Numbered from the stretch's first letter, positions 1 to 6,151 are shown. The stretch: DNA of 13,443 nucleotides from Planctomycetota bacterium (GCA_021160625.1 JAGHCE010000210.1:1-13443), one strand, 5' to 3'. The notes: a model not told the origin generated them from the sequence alone. A program made the numbers and translations.

Positions 1-378
1 ATCATGGTGAGGGGGCTTGCGACGGGGGAGGTGGATTTTTCGAGGCTTCTCAAAGTGCTTTCCGGCGAGGTGAGGGTGGGTGCACTTTTGTCGTTTTTCT
101 TCGGGGTTCTTGTCGCCGGCTGCGTGTACCTGCTGACGCGGTATAGTGCCGGCGCCGTCGGCCCGGATCCGCTTAGGCTGGGTATATCCGTCGGGGTTGC
201 AATGATGGCGGGAATCCTCGCCTCGACGCTCGTGGGCACGCTCGTTCCGATGGGCTGCCTGCGCATGGGGATCGACCCGGCGATTGCCGCGGGCCCCTTT
301 GTCACGGTCCTCAACGACATATCCTGCACCGCCATTTATTTCGCTGTGGCGACGCTGATACTGATTGGGGGCACGTAG
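1..378 (+). CDS. mgtE: MgtE-type magnesium transporter, C-terminal fragment (5' end outside window)
   Basis: This is the last ~125 residues of a membrane transporter; the frame is open at base 1, so the true start lies upstream. MgtE proteins are homodimeric Mg2+ channels of the inner membrane with a cytoplasmic N and CBS domain and a C-terminal five-helix pore. What is visible is the second half of the pore: the motif RGLATGE at the start, a hydrophobic helix around LLSFFFGVLVAG, a long hydrophobic stretch with LVGTLVPMG, and the signature GIDPAIAAGPFVTVLNDIS, which matches the family's G-x-DPA-x-x-(S/A)GP-x-x-T-x-x-D ion-pathway helix. The protein ends a few residues after the last helix, as usual. 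The next gene starts about 50 bases downstream on the same strand. No regulatory element is visible because the 5' end is missing. Confidence 0.9.
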   Translation: MMVRGLATGEVDFSRLLKVLSGEVRVGALLSFFFGVLVAGCVYLLTRYSAGAVGPDPLRLGISVGVAMMAGILASTLVGTLVPMGCLRMGIDPAIAAGPFVTVLNDISCTAIYFAVATLILIGGT

Positions 379-429
379 AATGGAAATGCCGCAGGGCAAT
401 TGTCTGTCCGAGGTAACAGGAACCCCGTA

Positions 430-885
430 ATGGTGGAAATGCTCAAAGACTTTCTGCCGCTGGTGGCGGTGCTCATAGCCATTGTGCTGGTTCTGCGGCT
501 CGGCTGGCGTCGCAAATCCGTCTCCAAGAGCCCCCGCCCGAGGGCCACCGACGACGCGACCGGGGGGTACATAAGGCTCCAGAAGGCCATCGAGAAACTG
601 CACGTCAACCTGATGGAGTTCGGTCGGGACGTCGAGGCGCGCCTGGACACGCGCATCCGTACGCTGGGCCGGCTCATCCAGGATGCCGACGAGCGAATAA
701 AGCGCCTCGAAGAACTTTCCGGAAAGGCCTCCGCACCCGGCGCAAAAGAGCCGCCGCCCCTCCACCGGGAGGTCTACCGCCTGGCGGACGAGGGGCTCGA
801 CAAGGTGGAAATCGCGAGGCGGGCGGCGTCCACGCCGGGAGAGGTGGAACTCATCCTGGGCCTGAGAAAAACCCGCAATGAATGA
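430..885 (+). CDS. Small membrane-anchored coiled-coil protein with C-terminal HTH-like segment (DUF2802-like)
   Basis: Predicted 151-residue protein of unknown function. One N-terminal membrane helix (about residues 8-24) is followed by a basic stretch, a charged heptad-like region rich in K/E/R (about 45-100), a short Pro/Ala linker, and a C-terminal segment (about 115-148) of the form REVYRLADEGLDKVEIARR...GEVELILGLR. This resembles the helix-turn-helix-like tail of DUF2802/DUF6115-type proteins. I chose ATG 430 because AGGAA lies 8 bases upstream and the hydrophobic helix then starts at once; an in-frame TTG at 400 is possible but has no better site. The gene overlaps the next one by 8 bases, so the two are probably co-translated. 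The topology suggests a cytoplasmic domain tethered to the inner membrane. The family resemblance is recalled by eye; function is not known to me. Confidence 0.75.
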   Translation: MVEMLKDFLPLVAVLIAIVLVLRLGWRRKSVSKSPRPRATDDATGGYIRLQKAIEKLHVNLMEFGRDVEARLDTRIRTLGRLIQDADERIKRLEELSGKASAPGAKEPPPLHREVYRLADEGLDKVEIARRAASTPGEVELILGLRKTRNE

Positions 886-1483
886 CGACGCGCACAGGCA
901 GAACGCTCCCGGTGCGTCGCCCGAAAAACCGCCCGAAAGGCCGCCCGAAACCAGGGAGCCCTCTGAAACACCTCCCGGCGGCGAGGTCGCAGCCGCCCGC
1001 TTGATACTCGACCGGACATTCATCGCGTACCTGTGTTTTTCCGGAGCGCTTCTCGTGGCAATGACGCTTGGACTTCTGCCGAGCCCAGAGGCGCCGACAG
1101 CCCCCGAGGCCACGAGATATGGCGAACTCCTCAAGGGGCTTCTGGTTCTCCTGTTTTTCGCCGCCACCGTTGTCAACCTCGGTATACGTTGGGCAGGCAG
1201 GATCGCCGCGGCACGGCGTTACCGGCGAAGTAAGCCGTACCGAGCGGCACGGACCGTTGCGTTTTCGCAGTGGCTGTGTTTCGGCGTCTACGGGCTTTTT
1301 GAGGCCGCGGCCGTTTACCACCGGCTGGCCGTCGCGGCGCCGCGCAAGGTCCTCGTAATCGCGACACTCGCAGCGATATTTGCGTCGTTCTATTTCCTAA
1401 AGGTTCCGAAATATATGCTCAAGGCAATCTTCACACCGTCACAGCATAATGAAAAAGATGACGTACCCGGAAAAACAGAATAA
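878..1483 (+). CDS. Hypothetical four-helix membrane protein
   Basis: A 201-residue protein that I do not recognise. The first ~40 residues are hydrophilic and rich in Pro and Glu (repeated PPE/PPET), with no signal sequence. Four hydrophobic helices follow at about 47-67, 84-104, 129-148 and 156-175, with a very basic cytoplasmic-type loop between helices 2 and 3 (about 106-125, containing ARRYRRSKPYRAAR). The Arg/Lys distribution puts that loop inside by the positive-inside rule. The ATG overlaps the stop of the preceding gene, so the two are likely one transcript and perhaps partners at the membrane. Frame integrity and the regular helix pattern make it a convincing gene, but no function can be assigned. 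A weak hairpin follows its stop codon. Confidence 0.75.
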   Translation: MNDDAHRQNAPGASPEKPPERPPETREPSETPPGGEVAAARLILDRTFIAYLCFSGALLVAMTLGLLPSPEAPTAPEATRYGELLKGLLVLLFFAATVVNLGIRWAGRIAAARRYRRSKPYRAARTVAFSQWLCFGVYGLFEAAAVYHRLAVAAPRKVLVIATLAAIFASFYFLKVPKYMLKAIFTPSQHNEKDDVPGKTE

Positions 1484-1488
1484 CAGGG

Positions 1489-1512
1489 AAGGGGGGGCTT
1501 CGACCCCTTTTT
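1489..1512 (+). terminator. Possible weak intrinsic terminator between two genes
   Basis: Six bases after the preceding stop codon, AAGGGG (1489-1494) can pair with CCCCTT (1504-1509), and the run of five T (1508-1512) begins inside the right arm. A shifted pairing of the G run (1494-1497 with 1504-1507) is also possible. The stem is short, so partial read-through into the next gene is likely. Confidence 0.35.
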
Positions 1513-1535
1513 GTGAGGGGGCCGGGAGAACGCTG

Positions 1536-2330
1536 ATGATAGCGTGCGGTATTGATTCCGGGTCAAGGGCCATGAAGGTGGTCCTCCTGGACGAGGCCGG
1601 AGAAGTGCGGGGTTCCTCCATACTCCCTACGTCGTCGCCTCCGGGGAAGTCGGCCGAAGAGGGCCTTTCGCTGGCGCTGGAGCGCGCAGGGGCCTTGCGG
1701 GCTGACATCGGGGCCGTCACGGCGACAGGCTACGGGCGAAAGAGCGTGCCGGCCGACCGGCGCCTCACAGAGATAACCTGTCACGTTCGCGGGGCTCTCC
1801 ACACGACGGGCGATGTCCGTACGGTGATTGACATAGGGGCGCAGGACTCGAAGGTAATTTCGGTGGGCCCGCAAGGCGAGGTTGAGGACTTCGTGATGAA
1901 CGACCGCTGCGCGGCCGGGACGGGGCGGTTTCTGGAAGTGATAAGCGGCATCCTCGGGACGGACGTATCCGGGCTTTCGGATATTGCTCTTGCTTCGAGC
2001 GCCCCGGCGCCGATATCGGCCGTGTGCGTGGTTTTCACGGAATCCGAGGTCGTGAGCCTTGTGGCCCAGGGGTATCCGTCCGCCGACATTGCGGCGGGGG
2101 TCTTGAGAGCGATGGCGTTGCGGATGCACGCATTTATGGGCCGGATAGTCACGCGCGAGCCGGCCGTTTTCGTGGGCGGGCCGGCCCGCAACGAGGCGCT
2201 GGCAGCCGAGCTCGGCGCTCGAACAGGCCTTGTCTTGCGGGTGCCTCCGGACCCGCAGCTAAACGGCGCGCTCGGCGCAGCCCTCTTTTCTCTTGAAAAT
2301 ATGGTCGCGGGAGATTATATAAGGGGGTAA
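1536..2330 (+). CDS. BadF/BadG/HgdC-family activator ATPase with bridging [4Fe-4S] cluster
   Basis: Predicted 264 residues, the usual length of HgdC/FldI-type activators. Family members are homodimers that hold one [4Fe-4S] cluster at the dimer interface and use ATP to fire single low-potential electrons into 2-hydroxyacyl-CoA dehydratases, benzoyl-CoA reductases or double-cubane reductases. Visible here: an ASKHA-fold phosphate-1 loop (GIDSGSRAMK, 5-14), phosphate-2 loop (DIGAQDSK, 99-106), both cluster cysteines in their usual settings (C125 in NDRCAAGTGRF and C164 in SAVCVVFTESE), and the adenosine loop GGPARNEAL (214-222). ATG 1536 is preceded by GGGAGAA with 5 bases spacing; an upstream in-frame ATG (1449) would add 29 unrelated residues. 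No dehydratase or reductase subunit lies in the window, so the partner is elsewhere and the substrate is unknown. I therefore give no gene symbol. Confidence 0.9.
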   Translation: MIACGIDSGSRAMKVVLLDEAGEVRGSSILPTSSPPGKSAEEGLSLALERAGALRADIGAVTATGYGRKSVPADRRLTEITCHVRGALHTTGDVRTVIDIGAQDSKVISVGPQGEVEDFVMNDRCAAGTGRFLEVISGILGTDVSGLSDIALASSAPAPISAVCVVFTESEVVSLVAQGYPSADIAAGVLRAMALRMHAFMGRIVTREPAVFVGGPARNEALAAELGARTGLVLRVPPDPQLNGALGAALFSLENMVAGDYIRG

Positions 2331-2396
2331 GAATCTGTTCGGCGAGCGTATTTTTTGCGACGATGTTCACAGGAAACGCGTATTCAGGGGTTTTGG

Positions 2397-2404
2397 AAAG
2401 GAGG
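2397..2404 (+). promoter_or_regulatory. Near-perfect ribosome binding site
   Basis: AAAGGAGG with 5 bases to ATG 2410. It is the strongest Shine-Dalgarno match on this side of the window and fixes the start of the lipoprotein gene. Confidence 0.7.
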
Positions 2405-2409
2405 ATTGT

Positions 2410-2901
2410 ATGATCCGCAGATTGTTGCTGGTGGGGATTATTGTTGCGGTCGGGTTTTCCTTAGGGTGTGGGGGGGGCACGAGTCCGCTGGATATTGCGT
2501 CTGAGGGCAAGCCAAAGGACATAGGAACCGCGGCCGACTGGCCGATGGGAGCCAAAATCTTCGCATCAAACGTGTGGATCACGAAGGTCGACAAGGATGG
2601 TGAGGTCCGGTTGATGGCCGTCTATGGGAAGGCGCCCGAGCCCGGCGCCGGGTATGTCAAGTACGACCCGGACAGCGGTATCTTCTACACAAGGAGGCGT
2701 GAGTTCACATATGACCTGGAAGGCAATTCCCTCAAGAAATATGAAAGCGGGGAATTCAAGGGGCTCGGCAGGTTCCCGCTTATACGCAAGCCCGTCGAGA
2801 TCGACGCCGAAAGCGGGCACATACTTGTCTACTTCTTTGGCAAGGTCGTTCCGAACGACCGCGACGACCCCGAGAAACGCGCGTACGTAGCAGTCCCGTA
2901 G
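2410..2901 (+). CDS. Lipoprotein with Rieske-like sequence pattern but no cluster ligands
   Basis: A 163-residue lipoprotein: basic start (MIRR), hydrophobic h-region, lipobox SLGC with C20 as the acylation site, then a Gly-rich linker. C20 is the only cysteine. The mature part reads like a Rieske [2Fe-2S] domain in layout: an early PMGAKIFASNVWITK segment, a DKDGEV turn and MAVYG strand where Rieske proteins continue into the first C-x-H box, then YDPDSGIFY, FTYDLEGNSLK where the second C-x-x-H box and its following (F/Y)D-x-x-G normally sit, and GLGRFPLIRKPVEID like the usual P-x-P-L-x-x-(Y/F)PVE strand. Both ligand boxes are absent, so no Rieske cluster could bind. I infer an exported, membrane-tethered structural or assembly role; the fold assignment is by eye only. 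The gene stands alone, with a terminator directly after it. Confidence 0.75.
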   Translation: MIRRLLLVGIIVAVGFSLGCGGGTSPLDIASEGKPKDIGTAADWPMGAKIFASNVWITKVDKDGEVRLMAVYGKAPEPGAGYVKYDPDSGIFYTRRREFTYDLEGNSLKKYESGEFKGLGRFPLIRKPVEIDAESGHILVYFFGKVVPNDRDDPEKRAYVAVP

Positions 2902-2924
2902 GCAAGAGCTTCCCAACGAGTCAC

Positions 2925-2959
2925 AAAAGGTGCCCGGTCACAAACCGGGTGCCTTTTTT
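2925..2959 (+). terminator. Strong intrinsic terminator after the lipoprotein gene
   Basis: The left arm AGGTGCCCGGT (2928-2938) pairs with ACCGGGTGCCT (2944-2954) through 11 pairs including two G-T wobbles. The loop is five bases, the 5' side is flanked by A's, and T6 (2954-2959) follows. It closes the plus-strand block that starts the window. Confidence 0.88.
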
Positions 2960-3009
2960 CTGCTGTATTGGAAGAACGGCATCCCGAACTGGTCCTGCCA
3001 GGCCGCCAG

Positions 3010-3169
3010 CTGCTGGAGAGGCCACCAGTGCCACATTGCCATTTGTAGGGGGCGAGGCGTGCCTCGCCCGCGGAAGGTCAGGTAATTGCCGCAGACAACG
3101 TCTGCGGCCCCCGCAGCGAAGAGGGGGCGAAGCCCTCCCCATAAGGTGCGGTTTGCCGCACCCTACAAA
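3010..3169. repeat. Hairpin-rich dispersed repeat, copy A
   Basis: First of three copies in the window. Order of parts: an imperfect stem CTGCTGG/CCACCAG (3010-3016, 3022-3028); CCACATTGCCATTTGTAGGG; a 9-bp perfect stem (3050-3058 with 3061-3069); the conserved joint GCGGAAGGTCA (3070-3080); an 8-bp stem with AAC loop (3089-3096 with 3100-3107); the conserved tail hairpin GAGGGGGCGAAGCCCTCC (3121-3138); and a final 7-bp stem (3145-3151 with 3156-3162). The outer ends TTTGTAGGG (3042-3050) and CCCTACAAA (3161-3169) are perfect inverted repeats, as in a small non-autonomous element. It fills the space between the convergent lipoprotein gene and the secreted-protein gene, where it may also serve as a transcription stop. 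Confidence 0.85.
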
Positions 3170-3204
3170 GGCAACGTGCCGTGCTCCTGGCAGGTCAGAA
3201 GACG

Positions 3205-4107
3205 CTATTGGCTCGTCTCGTCCTGCGGCGACTCCTCACCCACATAGCCGGGAGGCGAACCGGCGAGGGTTGGGATGGATTTCAGTTCCGGCAGGATCTC
3301 GAAATCGGCCGGCAGCTCCTTGCCCATACCTTTCATGGCGGCTTTCGTTTCCATCTGCTCATTGCGTTTAGCGATGTAGGCCTCGCGCCAGGCGTCGTAA
3401 TCCTTGAGGAATGTCCTGTCCTTGCCGGACGGCTGGATGTGCACGACGACCCTCTTTCGTACAATATCGCCGAGCTTCTCTGGGCCCCACCCCTGGGCCG
3501 GGGGATAAATCGCGAGGAGGTCGCGCTCTTCGGCGGCTTGTTCGACTTGCTCGGGGGCTTCGGAAGGCTTCGGGGAAACGCTTTCTGCAGGTTCGCTCGC
3601 AGGGCCTTCGGCGGAGGGGGCCTCAGGCGGCTGGGCTTGCGCTTTGGGTGCACCGGTCTTTATGCCTCCAATGTACTTAGCAGTGGCCTCTCGCACGGCC
3701 TTGCGCTGGGCGTCGGAAAGTGGTACGAGTATCTTGATCGAGACAATCCGCGAGAGATTGACCGCCATCACCCCGCCAATCGCCACACTCTCGCCGCCCA
3801 CGTCGACGAAGAGTTTGCGCTTATCGATCCTGACGGCCTTGCCGGTAACGCTCCCGCCGAACTTGTTGGCAACCTGGACGCGTGGCTGTTCCTTTCGCTT
3901 GAGGAGTTGTTTTAACTCGTCGACGGTCACCGCTATGGCGGTCGGGGCGGCCGGGGCCTTCGCGGCGGCTGTTTTCGGGACGGCTTCGGAGACCTCGGCC
4001 TTCTCGACGGGCGACGGCTGCGGGGCCTCGGCCGGAACAGCCGCAGGGGCCGCAAAAAGTAACACGGCGAGAACCCCCACGTATCCTGCGCACTTTGTCA
4101 GTGACAT
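3205..4107 (-). CDS. Secreted Pro/Ala-rich protein of unknown function
   Basis: Predicted 300 residues. The N terminus is a Sec-type signal peptide (basic start, hydrophobic GVLAVLLFAAPAA, likely cleavage near residue 26). A Pro/Ala/Glu-rich linker follows to about 57, then a compact segment (about 60-145) with alternating beta pattern (RVQVANKFGGSVTGKAVRI, KLFVDVGGESVAIGG, SRIVSIKIL), then a second low-complexity linker (about 152-192), and a C-terminal segment (about 193-300) with AIYPPAQGWGPEKLGDIVRK and DYDAWREAYIAKRNEQ. I do not recognise a named family, although the YPP-x-x-GWGPE-x-L block looks conserved-domain-like. ATG 4107 is preceded by GGGAG at 8 bases; an upstream in-frame ATG (4149) lies inside the terminator of the previous gene and is rejected. 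Because of that terminator the gene probably depends on read-through or its own promoter. Confidence 0.75.
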   Translation of the reverse strand: MSLTKCAGYVGVLAVLLFAAPAAVPAEAPQPSPVEKAEVSEAVPKTAAAKAPAAPTAIAVTVDELKQLLKRKEQPRVQVANKFGGSVTGKAVRIDKRKLFVDVGGESVAIGGVMAVNLSRIVSIKILVPLSDAQRKAVREATAKYIGGIKTGAPKAQAQPPEAPSAEGPASEPAESVSPKPSEAPEQVEQAAEERDLLAIYPPAQGWGPEKLGDIVRKRVVVHIQPSGKDRTFLKDYDAWREAYIAKRNEQMETKAAMKGMGKELPADFEILPELKSIPTLAGSPPGYVGEESPQDETSQ

Positions 4108-4124
4108 ACTCTCCACTCCCTTCG

Positions 4125-4161
4125 AAAAAAAGAAAACAGGGACAGGCAATGCCTGCCCCTG
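4125..4161 (-). terminator. Strong intrinsic terminator after the OmpA-family gene
   Basis: Read on the minus strand, CAGGGGCAGGC (4161-4151) pairs with GCCTGTCCCTG (4147-4137) over 11 pairs with one G-T wobble and a 3-base loop. TTTTCTTTTTTT follows (4136-4125). It separates the OmpA-family gene from the downstream secreted-protein gene on the same strand. Confidence 0.88.
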
Positions 4162-4184
4162 CTATTTTCGGAATAAACCCGCCG

Positions 4185-4934
4185 TTACTTTGAAACTTCC
4201 ACCGCCGCCGGGGTGGGAACGAGCCATATTTCCACCCGCCTGTTGTTTGCACGGCCTGCGGGAGTGGTGTTGTCGTCTATCGGCACGAACTCACCGAAAC
4301 CGGCGGTGAACATCCGTTCCGGCGCAATGCCGTACTTGCGCAGCTCCACCCAGACGGCGCGCGCACGGGCCTGGGAAAGATCCATATTATCTTTCCACTT
4401 GGAGAACTTTATCGGAACGTTGTCGGTGTGCCCGTCGATCCGCAGGTGCAGGTCCTGAGCATCCTTACTCTGGAAGGCGTCGGCGGCCTTTTGCATAGCG
4501 GCTACGGCCGCGGACTTGAGGCTTGTCTTGCCGGAGTCGAAGAGCACGTCACTGGCAAGCCTGATGCCGCCACCCTCGAGATAGATGCCGCCCATTTCGC
4601 CGGCAAGCTCCCTGAGGAATTTCTCGCTCACGCCTGCGACGCCGATTTCCTTTAGCTTCTCGTTGGCTTCGCGGTAAGCCTCGGCCTGACCCTGCCAATA
4701 GGTAAGGTCGGCCTGGAGCTTATTGATTTGCTCCGTGAGCTCGCCTGTCGACTGGCCTCCCTCGGCCAGCTGGGCCTTGAGATCCGCTATTTCCTGGTTA
4801 AGCGACTCCCGTTGGGCCACCAACTGCTGGTTGGCGCCCTCAAGCGTGCGAAGCCGGGTAGTGCAACCGCCGGCCACGGCCACGGCCACGACCGACATCA
4901 CAACCTTGAACCAAACTGCCCCCTTGCCTGGCAT
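4185..4934 (-). CDS. OmpA/Pal-family peptidoglycan-associated lipoprotein with coiled coil
   Basis: A 249-residue envelope protein. The signal peptide ends in an AGGC lipobox (C24), predicting a lipid-anchored product. Residues about 27-98 are a long heptad-type coiled coil (RLRTLEGANQQLVAQRESL, ELTEQINKLQADL). The C-terminal half (about 117-240) is an OmpA C-like domain that binds peptidoglycan: it has the strand SDVLFDSGKTSLK, the meso-diaminopimelate-site motif DGHTDNVPI (168-176, with D171 the usual ligand Asp), LSQARARAV and NNRRVEIWL (230-238, with the usual Arg). AAAGGAGGGGGC directly precedes ATG 4934. It lies 22 bases after the membrane-tethered HTH gene and should be co-transcribed with it; a strong terminator follows. 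Its role is most likely tethering the outer membrane to the cell wall; a MotB-like role is less likely because of the lipobox. Confidence 0.9.
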   Translation of the reverse strand: MPGKGAVWFKVVMSVVAVAVAGGCTTRLRTLEGANQQLVAQRESLNQEIADLKAQLAEGGQSTGELTEQINKLQADLTYWQGQAEAYREANEKLKEIGVAGVSEKFLRELAGEMGGIYLEGGGIRLASDVLFDSGKTSLKSAAVAAMQKAADAFQSKDAQDLHLRIDGHTDNVPIKFSKWKDNMDLSQARARAVWVELRKYGIAPERMFTAGFGEFVPIDDNTTPAGRANNRRVEIWLVPTPAAVEVSK

Positions 4935-4956
4935 GCCCCCTCCTTTCAGACCTTTT

Positions 4957-5586
4957 CTATTTTACAAACAGGCCGGTCAAACTGGTTAACGGGTTGGTGC
5001 CCCCTATGAAACTGAACAGCGTGATCGCACCGAAGAAAATCAGGATCGCTGTAATGACCAGGGCCACCGTCATACCGATGTTGGCCGATTCGGGTTCCTC
5101 GTATGTTCTGAATCCAGGCGTACCAACCGACAGCAGCTCGGCCTCTTCTGCGGAGATCTCCTCGCCCTCTTCCTCGACGTCCGCACCGATTTCGAATTCG
5201 CTAAGCGAGGCGAGCTCCTCCTCCTCGCCTGCGGCTCCTGCGCCACCCGGCATCACTGCGCCGGCGGCCGCAGCGGCATCGACCTCTTCGAGCGGCTCAA
5301 TCGCTATTTCCTCACCGAGGTCCGCCGCCGGCGGCGGCGGCACTTCGGGCATCTCCTCGGCGGGAACCTCCGGAATCTCATCCGGGGGAGCCAGCGTTAT
5401 CTCCTCAGGTGCTTCGATGATCCCCAGCGACACCTTCAGCTCATCAAGGTCCTTCCTGCGAAACTTGACATTCCCGCTGTCCATAAAATGCCTTATCTTG
5501 CCTTCGTCCATAAGGCCCTTGAGCTCGGCTTCCGACATCTTGAGCTCGCCAGCGGCATCATCGAATACAACGTATTCCTCTACCAT
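4957..5586 (-). CDS. Excisionase/MerR-type HTH domain tethered to the membrane by a C-terminal helix
   Basis: A 209-residue protein of three parts. Residues about 5-52 look like an excisionase-type winged HTH: KMSEAELKGLMDEGKIRHF followed by a wing DSGNVKFRRKDLDEL, the usual 'low-affinity helix, then F-R-x-x-D-L' pattern. Residues about 56-165 are a very acidic, Pro- and Ala-rich, probably disordered linker with GEEEELASLSEFEIG. Residues about 170-194 are a single hydrophobic helix (IGMTVALVITAILIFFGAIT), and the tail is short. This predicts a tail-anchored inner-membrane protein with the DNA- or protein-binding head in the cytoplasm. The start is firm: GGAGGTGA three bases before ATG 5586, and a good sigma-70-like promoter about 90 bases further up. 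The OmpA-family gene follows after 22 bases. The HTH domain may bind protein rather than DNA. Confidence 0.82.
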   Translation of the reverse strand: MVEEYVVFDDAAGELKMSEAELKGLMDEGKIRHFMDSGNVKFRRKDLDELKVSLGIIEAPEEITLAPPDEIPEVPAEEMPEVPPPPAADLGEEIAIEPLEEVDAAAAAGAVMPGGAGAAGEEEELASLSEFEIGADVEEEGEEISAEEAELLSVGTPGFRTYEEPESANIGMTVALVITAILIFFGAITLFSFIGGTNPLTSLTGLFVK

Positions 5587-5674
5587 TGCTCACCTCCGAA
5601 ACGCGCCCCTACAGGACCGCCTGCATACTGGGTTTGCCCTCTAAGACTCATAATGCTCCCATAATCAAATATCC

Positions 5675-5703
5675 AATATAGCGCCTCTAACACGCTTGTT
5701 CAA
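5675..5703 (-). promoter_or_regulatory. Sigma-70-like promoter for the HTH/OmpA pair
   Basis: On the minus strand TTGAAC (5703-5698), 17 bases, then TATATT (5680-5675): a good -35/-10 pair with ideal spacing. Transcription would begin near 5668, leaving a leader of about 80 bases before ATG 5586. It sits in the 181-base gap after hisI, which holds nothing else I can identify. Confidence 0.6.
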
Positions 5704-5767
5704 GCATATTTTCGCACGGAGACCAAATCAAGCACGCCCCACCGGCCGCCCAGACCCGGTCATCGCC

Positions 5768-6151
5768 TCAGTATACGTCCGCAGGGTCGAAAACCCTTTC
5801 CTCGACAGATTCCCAGTCACCCTTGTCGGCGTTGTAAGACCTGAAATAACAAGAAAAGTAACCCAGGTGGCACGCCGCGACTTGCTGGTCGACGAGGATG
5901 AGCAGCGAATTGCCCGCGCAGTCAACCCGCACGTCCCTGACCAGCTGTATGTGGCCGCTGGTCTCGCCCTTTATCATCAGCCGACCCTTGGACCGCCGGA
6001 AAAGGTAAACCTTGCCCGTCTCAAGCGTCTTTTCCAGCGCATCGCGGTTCATATAGCACAGTGTCAGCACCGTCCGGCTCTCGGCATCCATAATGATGGC
6101 CGGGATAAGCCCCTTGTCGCTGAAGTTCAATATCTCGAATATCTTTTCCAT
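5768..6151 (-). CDS. hisI: Phosphoribosyl-AMP cyclohydrolase
   Basis: A 127-residue cytoplasmic enzyme of histidine synthesis that opens the purine ring of phosphoribosyl-AMP (step 3). Family landmarks are clear: CYMNRDALEKTLETGKVYL (32-50), KGETSGHIQ (61-69), and the three zinc cysteines C78 (VDC), C94 (AACH) and C101 (SCYF). It is the single-domain form, with no HisE fusion. One point is unusual: the magnesium motif D-C-D-x-D reads DCAGN (77-81), keeping only the first Asp. I recall similar D-C-x-x-N forms in other bacterial HisI proteins, so this need not mean loss of function. The start is set by GGAGG 5 bases before ATG 6151; the in-frame GTG at 6214 adds a Cys/Pro-rich stretch unlike HisI. 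No other his gene is in the window. A candidate promoter lies at 6231-6258. Confidence 0.95.
   Translation of the reverse strand: MEKIFEILNFSDKGLIPAIIMDAESRTVLTLCYMNRDALEKTLETGKVYLFRRSKGRLMIKGETSGHIQLVRDVRVDCAGNSLLILVDQQVAACHLGYFSCYFRSYNADKGDWESVEERVFDPADVY

Noticed and set aside
1449..1535. Longer N terminus for the activator ATPase
   Set aside because: It adds 29 residues not seen in the family, passes through the 1489-1512 hairpin, and lacks the good ribosome binding site that precedes ATG 1536.
1785..2191. Minus-strand open frames over the activator gene
   Set aside because: They are shadows of a confidently identified ASKHA-fold ATPase with all motifs in the plus frame.
3181..4309. Plus-strand open frames of 244 and 221 codons
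   Set aside because: They overlap the secreted-protein gene antisense, run through the terminator or the OmpA gene, and show no domain pattern or ribosome binding site.
4994..5644. 216-codon Ser/Pro-rich open frame on the plus strand
   Set aside because: It is the complement of the acidic linker of the HTH protein (Glu/Ala codons read as Ser/Pro). The minus frame has a promoter, Shine-Dalgarno site and a sensible domain order.
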